DNA of 7,532 bases, taken from the NCBI GenBank assembly GCA_946479225.1, contig CAMLFI010000112.1, forward strand, positions 1 through 7,532, written 5' to 3'. Positions 1 through 6,165 of the stretch are shown here, piece after piece. Origin of the DNA: an uncultured Mucilaginibacter sp. GTDB taxonomy: Bacteria > Bacteroidota > Bacteroidia > Sphingobacteriales > Sphingobacteriaceae. Position 1 is the first letter of the stretch, and each line of letters begins with the position of its first letter. Under the pieces are notes generated by a model. That model made no database searches and was not told where the DNA came from. It was given only the letters and a program-made list of their open reading frames with translations. Made by a program: the position numbers and the translations under genes.

Positions 1-37
1 CAAAAATTAAGGCGTTTGAAATCCCCCGCTAACCTAA

Positions 38-2371
38 TTATTTGTTAAATCCCTCAGCCACCTCAATAGCTTTCTCCAAAAATTCATCCCTGTTCTCGCG
101 GAGGCCTTTAATGGTTTTGTTTACATAAATATCGGGCTTTGTGCCAATGCCGCGGTGCTGCGAGCCATCCAGCTGCGTTACTTTTAAGCCCGTAAATGAA
201 ACGGTGTATTCGCCGGGCAAAGTAAAGGAGTTTATATCTCCGTTGGTGCCTCCTGTTGGCTGCCCTATAAATGTCGCTAATTTGTAATGGTCAATAATGC
301 CGATATAACTCTCGGCCCAGCTGAATTCACTGGCATCAACAATAAATATTATTTTGGCATTTAAGTGGGGCTTAGCCGGCACCAGTTCAAAACCTTCAGT
401 AATATTGCCAACCGTTTGTTGCTGATCTGGATATATACGCTGCGGGGTTTGCATCCAGTGTGTGGCCGTATCTTTTTTTGTTAGCAGGTATTCAATAAAA
501 TGATTTGTGGTCCAATTATCTGTCGTAAAATTTCGCAGGTCGCAGATGATAGCTTTGTTTTTCTGCAATTGGGGCAATATTTTATCAATGGCTTTCATGC
601 TGGCAAGCCCTATATTAATATAGGTTACATCATTATTGATGCGTTTAATCGTATCGGCAGCAGGCTTGTCTTTATAATAAGTATACGCTGTTAAAGTCCT
701 TTTTAACAGCGCTTTACCCTCTCTGTTATCAGCACCCAAATAAGTAAGTTTTAATGTGCTATTCTGAATACCAAGTAAGCTTTGGCTTAACGCTTTCTGC
801 ATTAAACTGCCGGGCGTGGCTGCAGAAATATATTGTTCAACGACTGCAAAATAAGCTTTTGGGTCCTTGTCGTTTATCGCTGTTATAACGTCGCCTCTTT
901 TTAAACCGGTGGAGCTATCTAATACACGGGTTATAACTAATTTGTCTTCTGCCCAATCCCAGCCAACAGGTAAATAAAAGTAATCTTTAGCTCTTGCCCA
1001 GCTAATGTTTATGTGCCCGTCCTGCAGTTTGGCGGTGAGCTTTTTCATAGTTTTATGAAAATCGTTAGCATCTGCATCATTATTTGCGCTGACTAAGGCA
1101 TCTTTCAGATCTTGTTGCCAATCGGTTTTAACAACATCCAGATAAGGAAAAAAATGCTGAAAAACATTCCATGTAATAACAATGTCGGCAAGGCGGGTAG
1201 TCAAACTGTCGGCAGTAACAGCAGTTGTGCTAATCTGATCCAAACTGTTTTTCAAGCTTGTTAATTTCGCCTGATCGGCAACAGGGAAGGTATTGCCATC
1301 ATTTCCGTAAAGCGAAAGCGGCATGAGTATTTTAAGGCCGCTGCCGATATTTTTGTCGATATACTCGCCAACTTTTGGAACGGTGTTGAATAAACTTGTA
1401 TGCCGTTTAGAAAAAATATCCGCTGGCTTTTGAGGATGTTTTGCTGTGCTTTTTATCTCGGCCCATTTTTCTGCAGATGAGTTCGCGTCTGCAATAACGC
1501 CATAAGTATAGATCTCGGAAGTAGTTTTCTTTGCGGGGTTTAAAGGGTCTGTAACCGTAATGCCCGCGGTTTGCGTGTTAAAGTTATTGTTATAGAGTTC
1601 TTTCCACACGTCGCCGTTCTTAATAGAAAGACTAACATTGTCTACCCAAAGGGCGCCCGCGCCCTCTAATAATACGCCAAATCTTAGTCGCTCTGCATCG
1701 CTATCTATTGTTCCGTTGACCTCGAAATCCATCCACGCAGATTGTTTAATGAGATTATTAAAACTGTTGTCAAAAAAGCCTACAGTCTTATCCATTTTAT
1801 CCACCCTTGCCCAGAAGTGGCCGAATCCCGGTCCTGCTAGCAATTTAGCCCGGCCCTTTAAAACAAATTGTTTATTTTGATAGGGTGTTGCATCTATCCC
1901 GTTAGACATCGATTCGCCTGTTAGTGCTGTTTGAACGTATTTTTGATATAAAACACTGCGGTTGGTACGTGCGCTTTGAAACTGACTCTCCTTATATTTC
2001 ATGGTACCTATGCCCACATGCTGCCATGCAATGGTTTTATAACCGCTTAATGACGACGGTATCAGCCGCTGTTTATCAAAAACTACGTTTTCGGTATCAT
2101 CGGTAATTTGCAATGTGGGCGCAATGGGGGTAAATAACGCTGTTAATGTTTTTTTGAGCGCTTGCCCGTCGGTGCATTTATTTACCTCGCCGGCTCCGTA
2201 AATGGCGAATTTATCCCAATCTATCCCCGCCGCCTCATCACTCGGATGAAAATATCTCACATAACCATATAGCTTGGTGAAGGTTACCTGGTTATCAATT
2301 TGCTGCTGAGTTTGGGCGTCAGCTTTAGCAAACAGAAAGACAGAGAAGAGTGATAAAATGATTTTTTTCAA
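38..2371 (-). CDS. Exported S41-family (tricorn/C-terminal-processing-like) serine peptidase, 777 aa
   Basis: Predicted to be a secreted or periplasmic serine peptidase of family S41; the substrate is unknown. Seen in the sequence: a signal peptide at residues 1-20 (Lys-Lys, hydrophobic core, ending KADAQ); a first segment at about 28-100 containing YGYVRYFHP; a beta-rich module at about 165-250 (GHFWARVD ... LWVDNVSL) that resembles a jelly-roll; a second WNVFQHFFPYLD segment at 401-412; the DGH motif with His453; a PDZ-like stretch at about 465-510 (GLKRGDVITAIND); and the catalytic core with Ser684 in SEFSWAES followed by IGQPTGG. Aligned by eye to E. coli Tsp, Ser684 falls on the nucleophile and a Thr replaces the catalytic Lys. 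A conserved His in DGH is typical of tricorn-type S41 enzymes, so a Ser-His mechanism is likely. The start is TTG: an in-frame TAA lies 12 bases upstream, and the ATG at about 2387 is out of frame and soon stops. It is transcribed alone, towards the window edge. The family call is firm; the substrate is not known. Confidence 0.88.
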   Translation of the reverse strand: MKKIILSLFSVFLFAKADAQTQQQIDNQVTFTKLYGYVRYFHPSDEAAGIDWDKFAIYGAGEVNKCTDGQALKKTLTALFTPIAPTLQITDDTENVVFDKQRLIPSSLSGYKTIAWQHVGIGTMKYKESQFQSARTNRSVLYQKYVQTALTGESMSNGIDATPYQNKQFVLKGRAKLLAGPGFGHFWARVDKMDKTVGFFDNSFNNLIKQSAWMDFEVNGTIDSDAERLRFGVLLEGAGALWVDNVSLSIKNGDVWKELYNNNFNTQTAGITVTDPLNPAKKTTSEIYTYGVIADANSSAEKWAEIKSTAKHPQKPADIFSKRHTSLFNTVPKVGEYIDKNIGSGLKILMPLSLYGNDGNTFPVADQAKLTSLKNSLDQISTTAVTADSLTTRLADIVITWNVFQHFFPYLDVVKTDWQQDLKDALVSANNDADANDFHKTMKKLTAKLQDGHINISWARAKDYFYLPVGWDWAEDKLVITRVLDSSTGLKRGDVITAINDKDPKAYFAVVEQYISAATPGSLMQKALSQSLLGIQNSTLKLTYLGADNREGKALLKRTLTAYTYYKDKPAADTIKRINNDVTYINIGLASMKAIDKILPQLQKNKAIICDLRNFTTDNWTTNHFIEYLLTKKDTATHWMQTPQRIYPDQQQTVGNITEGFELVPAKPHLNAKIIFIVDASEFSWAESYIGIIDHYKLATFIGQPTGGTNGDINSFTLPGEYTVSFTGLKVTQLDGSQHRGIGTKPDIYVNKTIKGLRENRDEFLEKAIEVAEGFNK

Positions 2372-2403
2372 TTGGCCGGTTTAAACATTTACCAATCTTA
2401 ACG

Positions 2404-2435
2404 CAAATATTTTAAGTAACGCAAACTTTAACAAA
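2404..2435 (-). promoter_or_regulatory. Candidate Bacteroidota promoter for the S41 peptidase
   Basis: On the minus strand a TTTG (2435-2432) is followed after 20 bases by AATATTTG (2411-2404), one mismatch from the TAnnTTTG -7 element of Bacteroidota sigma factors. It lies 33 bases upstream of the TTG start, giving a short leader of about 25 bases. This was found by eye. The region is AT-rich, so a chance match is possible. Confidence 0.35.
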
Positions 2436-2442
2436 GTTTTAA

Positions 2443-2628
2443 CTATAAACCAGATAGCTCCCGCTCTATCAATTGAGCCGATATGTTCAATGCTTTAATT
2501 CTGCGGGATAGTAATGTTTGCTGCGCCGAATTTGGTTTCAATTTAGGCATAACCTTTTCGCACTTGCCAATTGTTGAATTTATAGCTGTTAGCGCTTCTT
2601 GTAATTCTGCTTTTGTGTAGGTGTTCAT
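2443..2628 (-). CDS. Small helical conserved-type hypothetical protein, 61 aa
   Basis: Function unknown. The protein starts MNTYTKAELQEAL and is predicted to be almost entirely alpha-helical: one amphipathic helix at about 6-28 containing STIGKCEK, a short PNSAQ linker, then a second helix at about 36-60 containing LLSRRIKALNIS. It has no signal peptide or membrane segment, so it should be cytoplasmic. From memory, and unverified, similar two-helix proteins with a Ser-x-Ile-x-Lys-Cys-Glu-Lys pattern and a Leu-Leu-x-x-Arg-Ile-Lys-Ala-Leu pattern occur as uncharacterised genes in Bacteroidota. The start at 2628 is preferred because GGAG lies 9 bases upstream. An in-frame ATG at 2643 would add only MEIKT, and the open frame reaching 2817 runs backwards into the neighbouring NTF2-like gene and is composition noise. 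It diverges from that gene with 65 bases between the two starts. Confidence 0.68.
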   Translation of the reverse strand: MNTYTKAELQEALTAINSTIGKCEKVMPKLKPNSAQQTLLSRRIKALNISAQLIERELSGL

Positions 2629-2637
2629 TGTTTTTAT

Positions 2638-2641
2638 CTCC
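2638..2641 (-). promoter_or_regulatory. Shine-Dalgarno GGAG deciding the start of the 61-aa gene
   Basis: On the minus strand GGAG is followed by 9 bases and then ATG at 2628. Clear Shine-Dalgarno sites are scarce elsewhere in the window, so this one favours the 61-residue reading over the alternative ATG at 2643, whose second codon contains part of the motif. Confidence 0.45.
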
Positions 2642-2693
2642 ATTAAAGCAATATTTTGAACAAACTTTTTATGCCAAATATCCTTATTTTGAT

Positions 2694-3041
2694 ATGAAGT
2701 TAGATAATAAAGAGATACTGTTAAAAGCAAATGCATTCGTAACGCAAGGCAACAACGAAGGCTTTTTAGATTTTTGTACGGAGGATGTGGAATGGGAATT
2801 TGTTGGCGACCAAACATTGCTTGGTAAAGAAGCGGTTAGAGCGTATATGAAAACAGCATATACCGAGCCGCCAAACTTTAGCGTAGATAATTTGATAGGC
2901 GAAGGTGATTTTGTTACGGCTGTAGGAAAAATAAGTATGAAAAACGACAGCGGGAAGATGATTGATTCTTGTTATTGCGATGTCTGGCGTTTTCGGGACG
3001 GCAAAATAGCAGGATTAAAAGCTTTCGTTATTGCAGTATAG
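2694..3041 (+). CDS. NTF2-like / SnoaL-like fold protein, 115 aa
   Basis: A small cytoplasmic protein of the NTF2/SnoaL-like fold (cone-shaped alpha+beta barrel). Features seen: an N-terminal helix (NKEILLKANAFVTQGN); the GFLDFCTEDVEWEFVGDQTLLGK segment, matching the usual 'x-hydrophobic-aspartate-x-W-x-x-x-G' strand followed by the G-K/R-E-A helix; and the closing strands CDVWRFRDGKIAGLKAFVIAV, a hallmark of the fold. The length of about 115 residues is normal for a single domain. Members are enzymes (isomerases, hydrolases, dehydratases) or binding proteins, and the catalytic Asp/His pair cannot be assigned by eye, so no reaction is claimed. The ATG at 2694 is chosen because homology-like content begins there. 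The 27 extra upstream codons of the open frame lie across the divergent promoter region and have no domain character. No Shine-Dalgarno site is visible. The gene ends 35 bases before a strong hairpin. Confidence 0.82.
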   Translation: MKLDNKEILLKANAFVTQGNNEGFLDFCTEDVEWEFVGDQTLLGKEAVRAYMKTAYTEPPNFSVDNLIGEGDFVTAVGKISMKNDSGKMIDSCYCDVWRFRDGKIAGLKAFVIAV

Positions 3042-3073
3042 CAAACGCCTCGTTCCACACAATTGTAGTTGTA

Positions 3074-3113
3074 AATAAAAAGCCGCTGATAGATGCAATC
3101 AGCAGCTTTTTAT
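3074..3113. terminator. Bidirectional intrinsic terminator
   Basis: The arm TAAAAAGCCGCTGAT (3076-3090) pairs with ATCAGCAGCTTTTTA (3098-3112) with a single C:A mismatch and a 7-base loop (3091-3097). One further A:T pair extends the stem. The arms begin with A's and end with T's, so either strand gives a GC-rich stem core followed by a U-run. It sits between convergent genes (stops at 3041 and 3131), as expected for a shared terminator. Confidence 0.85.
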
Positions 3114-3130
3114 GTATAATCTTTAAACTA

Positions 3131-3646
3131 TTACATCGGCCCAATAAGCTCAATAAAGTTACCATCCGGGTCCTGCACAAAAGCAAACTGGCTTTGGGCA
3201 TTAAGGGCGGTAGGGGTGCTGCCTAACAGTTTAACGTTCATTTTGGCCAGCCTGTCTAACACCAGCTTTAACGATTTTACGTTGATGGTAATGTACTGTG
3301 GGCGCACGTCGTCCTGTATAAAGTTTTGTTTGGGATGTGTTGCCTTTGCACCTTTTATGCTGATTAGTTTCCATTCGTTAGCTTCAGGACTGTTTTCCAG
3401 CTTTAACACAGTTACAGCAAAAGGTACGCCGTTTGACAGGCCGGAGCGTTTGGCAAAGTCTTCGGCAATATTAAAGCTGCTTGCTTTAACCATGCCTATG
3501 CCGTTAACATAAAAGTCGACAGATTTTTCAATGTCGGCCACAACTACGCCAACGCCGATTAGTTTGCTGCTGAAATTAGATTGCGCTTTTGCTGTAAAGC
3601 CCAATAGGAGCGCAACAGCCAGCGAAAGAAATAAGTATTTTTTCAT
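3131..3646 (-). CDS. Exported VOC (glyoxalase/bleomycin-resistance fold) protein, 171 aa
   Basis: A vicinal-oxygen-chelate-fold protein predicted to be secreted to the periplasm. Residues 1-21 form a signal peptide (KKYLF, hydrophobic core, AKA before Q22). The mature part is one pair of beta-alpha-beta-beta-beta modules: IGVGVVVADIEKSVDFYVNGIGM at about 30-52 and PQYITINVKSLKLVLDRL at about 116-133. It ends with the family signature FVQDPDGNFIELIGP, where Glu166 sits at the usual last metal-ligand position. At the first position, where active members have His or Gln, this protein has about Gly31, and at the start of the second module it has about Tyr118 instead of His. Metal-dependent catalysis is therefore doubtful, and a binding role is possible. 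The ATG at 3646 gives a clean signal peptide. It converges on the NTF2-like gene and diverges from the cassette beginning at 3888. No convincing -7/-33 pair was seen for it. Confidence 0.87.
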   Translation of the reverse strand: MKKYLFLSLAVALLLGFTAKAQSNFSSKLIGVGVVVADIEKSVDFYVNGIGMVKASSFNIAEDFAKRSGLSNGVPFAVTVLKLENSPEANEWKLISIKGAKATHPKQNFIQDDVRPQYITINVKSLKLVLDRLAKMNVKLLGSTPTALNAQSQFAFVQDPDGNFIELIGPM

Positions 3647-3826
3647 ATAGATTTATTTGGGCTATAAAGTTGCAGATTATTTTGAAGTTTTTAAATAGTT
3701 AGGATTGTAAACCCTGACCGATGGAGAAAATTGCCTATGCGAATTGTAAATCAGCTATTCGCCCGGAAAAAGCTCCTGCGTTGCTAAACCGTTATTTTAA
3801 CATGCAAATACAGTTAAAACACCCTG

Positions 3827-3855
3827 TTGTCAGGATGTAACTCATTGTAAATTAG
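3827..3855 (+). promoter_or_regulatory. Candidate promoter of the three-gene cassette
   Basis: TTG (3827-3829) is followed after 18 bases by TAAATTAG (3848-3855), one mismatch from TAnnTTTG. The leader to the ATG at 3888 would be about 25 bases. The surrounding 241-base spacer (3647-3887) between the divergent genes holds no other gene. It does contain three copies of ATTGTAAA (3704, 3743, 3844), the last of which overlaps this element. Confidence 0.33.
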
Positions 3856-3887
3856 CATAAAATTCACAACATTAAAACTTAACCTAT

Positions 3888-4163
3888 ATGCACAAGATCA
3901 TTATCACAGGCCGCGTTGAAGATGCCGAAGGCGGTGCCATTTTTATTACTATTGCCGGGGCAGACCATTATTCATTCTCTCACAGTTACACCGGCTCATT
4001 CCATCTGCCATTAAGCATGAATGAGGGGCGTTATGAGATCATAGTATCCGCCCAAACTACAGGCACCTTCACTTTAAATGTTGAAGGAGAGTACAGCGCG
4101 ATAGAACCCACCGTGCCGCATAAATTTGAAACTCCCCGTCAGCCTTTTACCCTTGTTATATGA
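3888..4163 (+). CDS. Uncharacterised beta-rich 91-aa protein, first gene of the cassette
   Basis: I do not recognise this family. The 91 residues have no signal peptide, no membrane segment and no cysteine, so the protein should be cytoplasmic. The pattern is alternating hydrophobic and polar short strands (IIITGRV, GAIFITIAG, GRYEIIVSA, GTFTLNVEG, PFTLVI) separated by Gly/Asp/Asn turns, which suggests a small beta-sandwich of six to seven strands. Two histidine/serine/tyrosine-rich bits (DHYSFSHSY at 26-34, PHKF at 77-80) stand out but match no catalytic motif I know. Its TGA stop overlaps the ATG of the next gene (ATGA), implying cotranscription and translational coupling. The start at 3888 is the only one upstream of the first strand. 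A carboxypeptidase-regulatory-like or other Ig-like fold is possible, but neither is demonstrated. Confidence 0.72.
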   Translation: MHKIIITGRVEDAEGGAIFITIAGADHYSFSHSYTGSFHLPLSMNEGRYEIIVSAQTTGTFTLNVEGEYSAIEPTVPHKFETPRQPFTLVI

Positions 4164-5293
4164 AAAAGCACCTAATTATACTGCTTGTTTTGACCGGCGC
4201 TTTAAGGGTATCGGCACAGAATAAATTAACCGCCGAAAAAAAAGATTCGCTTGTAAACGCATCATTGGAAGAGGCTTCCGCTGTAATAGAAAAAGGCCGT
4301 GCCCAGGATGATAAACTTAATTTTGCAAAGAGAATAAGCGCCCTGGGCAGTTTCGTTAGTTCAGAGAGCGATGCGCTGACGTTTAAAGCCACCATATTTG
4401 GTTTAAGAACGGCAATGCGTCCCTCATTGAATGTTGATTCAATTTATCGTAACCATGTTTTTCAAAGAAACTTCGAGATAGATTTAAGTGCCACACCTAA
4501 CGAGAGTGTATTTAAATATAGTGGTGTGACAGCGGGTTTTACCTATGCTATCCTTAATAACGTTTCAGTGAAAAAAAGTGACTACGAGAGGTTGTCGCAG
4601 TCCTACGACGTAGAAGATCAAGGACTGGGTTATAATAAACTACTTACGGTGCTTGCCGCGTTAAAAATTTCTCATCCTGAATGGCGCGAAACAATTGATA
4701 AGCTACTGACCAGTGAATCGCCGGAAAAGGTATTTATCCCCAAAGAATTGGGCAAGGCATTGAAGAAGGAGGGTTTTATAAATGGAGCCGAAGTGTTCAA
4801 GGCTGCCGACAAGCAGTTTGCAGACCTTAAGGAAGAGGTTAAAACCCGCCCTTTATTAACTATTGGTCCAAACGTAAATTACGATGGTGAGCGTGGCTGG
4901 GCAAAAAAAGTATCAATTAAAGGGGTGTTAACGCTATATAGTCTTCTTAATAAAAATAGAAAAATCGCGTGGTCATTAACTCCCTCTTACTCACTTTCTA
5001 CCGACACGGCTATGCAAACCGCTAAATTGTCTCGAAAGATATTTAATACCGATTTAAGCGCCAATATTATAATACCTGATGAAAACGGTAAATCGGTTTT
5101 TGAAATAAAGCCAATTTTAAGTTACACTAATACTAAAGGAGGTTTATACAAGGATGAAAAGGAAAACGCCTGGAGTTTTGCAACCAAACTAACGTTCAGA
5201 ATAAATGATGATTTTAGTCTTCCAATAACTTTCAAGGTTACACAAAACAAGCCTAATTTTTTAAGTTTCCTTTCTGTACAATACTCATTATAA
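4160..5293 (+). CDS. Exported probable outer-membrane beta-barrel protein with helical insert, 377 aa
   Basis: Family not recognised. Residues 1-19 are a signal peptide (KKHLIILLVLTGALRVSA, cleavage before Q20). The next 40 residues are charged and helical (AEKKDSLVNASLEEASAVIEKG). From about 75 to 135 there are amphipathic strands (ALTFKATIFGLRTAM, FEIDLSATP, VTAGFTYAIL). Residues about 138-228 are helical and lysine/glutamate-rich. From about 230 to the end the pattern returns to alternating beta strands with short turns (LLTIGPNVNY, VSIKGVLTLYSLL, IAWSLTPSYSL, DLSANIII, VFEIKPILSYT, SFATKLTFRI, SLPITFKVTQ, FLSVQYSL), as in outer-membrane barrels of 8-14 strands. The last residue is Leu rather than Phe. 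No lipobox, plug or OmpA peptidoglycan motif is seen. It overlaps the preceding gene by 4 bases, and the next gene follows 19 bases after its stop. The barrel call rests on strand pattern only; a periplasmic beta-protein is the alternative. Confidence 0.72.
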   Translation: MKKHLIILLVLTGALRVSAQNKLTAEKKDSLVNASLEEASAVIEKGRAQDDKLNFAKRISALGSFVSSESDALTFKATIFGLRTAMRPSLNVDSIYRNHVFQRNFEIDLSATPNESVFKYSGVTAGFTYAILNNVSVKKSDYERLSQSYDVEDQGLGYNKLLTVLAALKISHPEWRETIDKLLTSESPEKVFIPKELGKALKKEGFINGAEVFKAADKQFADLKEEVKTRPLLTIGPNVNYDGERGWAKKVSIKGVLTLYSLLNKNRKIAWSLTPSYSLSTDTAMQTAKLSRKIFNTDLSANIIIPDENGKSVFEIKPILSYTNTKGGLYKDEKENAWSFATKLTFRINDDFSLPITFKVTQNKPNFLSFLSVQYSL

Positions 5294-5312
5294 ACCTTTT
5301 AATATCACAGTT

Positions 5313-6122
5313 ATGTTGGCTAATACAGGAACAGTTTCATTTATTCTTTACGGGATATTTATAATAATTACCCTTGCGGGTATGGTAGTTGCGTTCAGGC
5401 TGATCAAAAAAAGCCCGGTTGGCGATGTCAGGATCGAAAAAATGATCGAGCTTTTTAAATACTCGGTAGTTTCGGTGGCAATAGCCACGGTTACGCTGAT
5501 TGTTTCAGATCTGTTTAAAGAAAGGCAGCAAGAGGTAGAGGAACTGGTATATTTTGACAGGTATGTGCAGGATGTAAAAAACGTAGACGGCATAAAGCAA
5601 CGCCTGCAACTTGCTAAATACCTGGCCATAGTGGCTCCCTCGGGGCAGATGCAGGAGGCCTGGCAACGCTACAGCGATTCGACAAGGGCAGAGTACCGCG
5701 AGTACCTGAAGGAGATGGCGGAAAAGAAAAAATTAGATACGGCCAAAAAATTAAGCATTACACAACAGGTTAGAAAAGTTGAGTTGGCAGCGGCTATAGA
5801 GCAAAAAGAATCGCCGCTGGTATCCTATCAGAAAATTACAACCGGCAATGTTACTGCAGCACGAGACTGGGAAAGCAAAGGGTTTGATTATTTGTTGCAG
5901 AAAGATGTTGCCAACGCTATTAATAGTTTTAACAATAGCGAAAGCAGCTACAATGCCTATCACCAGGTATTTGAAATAGCCCGTTATCTTTCTGAAAATA
6001 AAATTCAGCTTGCCAGCAATTCATCGCCATTTTGGAAACAGGCTTACCAAAAAATATCCACTTCCTTTAGTTACGGCATGCCAGAGCAAGTTAAAAGCAA
6101 AATGAAGGAACTTGCTGAATAA
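5313..6122 (+). CDS. Uncharacterised inner-membrane protein with periplasmic helical domain, 269 aa
   Basis: Family not recognised. Two membrane helices are clear at about 9-30 and 48-66. The loop between them carries six basic residues (R29, K32, K33, R40, K43, K49), which by the positive-inside rule puts it in the cytoplasm and the roughly 200-residue C-terminal part in the periplasm. That part has a charged helical segment, probably a short coiled coil, at 68-80 and 117-160 (EYREYLKEMAEKKK). It then has a TPR-like helical hairpin at about 183-226 with the pattern W-x-x-K-G-x-x-x-L-x-x-x-D-x-x-x-A-I-x-x-F. The remainder is helical, ending at KSKMKELAE. The ATG at 5313 lies just ahead of the first membrane helix; there is no Shine-Dalgarno site. 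As the third gene of the cassette, its periplasmic domain could contact the barrel protein, which is inference. If orientation is reversed, the domain would be cytoplasmic. Confidence 0.75.
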   Translation: MLANTGTVSFILYGIFIIITLAGMVVAFRLIKKSPVGDVRIEKMIELFKYSVVSVAIATVTLIVSDLFKERQQEVEELVYFDRYVQDVKNVDGIKQRLQLAKYLAIVAPSGQMQEAWQRYSDSTRAEYREYLKEMAEKKKLDTAKKLSITQQVRKVELAAAIEQKESPLVSYQKITTGNVTAARDWESKGFDYLLQKDVANAINSFNNSESSYNAYHQVFEIARYLSENKIQLASNSSPFWKQAYQKISTSFSYGMPEQVKSKMKELAE

Positions 6123-6165
6123 CCTGGTGCGGGGAGGAGGTGTAGCCTTAGTACCCGTTCAGGTT
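6121..6165. other. Imperfect hairpin between convergent genes
   Basis: AACCTG (6121-6126) pairs with CAGGTT (6160-6165). GGG (6131-6133) pairs with CCC (6154-6156), and AGG (6138-6140) pairs with CCT (6146-6148), leaving internal loops. It begins inside the TAA stop of the 269-aa gene and has no T-run on either strand, so it is a poor intrinsic terminator. It may still help separate two convergent transcripts or stabilise mRNA 3' ends. Confidence 0.3.

Noticed and set aside
1..37. Possible element downstream of the peptidase gene at the window edge
   Set aside because: Only 37 bases are present, without a clear hairpin or T-run, so nothing can be supported.
1638..1880. Open frame on the plus strand inside the peptidase gene, and similar antisense frames at 500-694, 1924-2106, 3216-3512, 4156-4395, 5348-5629 and 7281-7502
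   Set aside because: All lie opposite well-supported genes with recognisable folds or signal peptides, and their translations show no motif, signal or start context of their own.
2655..2691. Promoter TTTG ... TATTTTG ahead of the NTF2-like gene
   Set aside because: The spacing is 26 bases, the -7 box lacks one base of the consensus, and it would abut the ATG, leaving no leader.
2613..2693. Longer 142-aa version of the NTF2-like protein
   Set aside because: The extra 27 residues cover the divergent intergenic region and the start of the opposite gene; the fold begins right at the ATG at 2694.
2629..2817. N-terminal extension of the 61-aa protein to 124 residues
   Set aside because: The added part is antisense to the NTF2-like coding sequence, has no domain character, and a GGAG site supports the later ATG at 2628.
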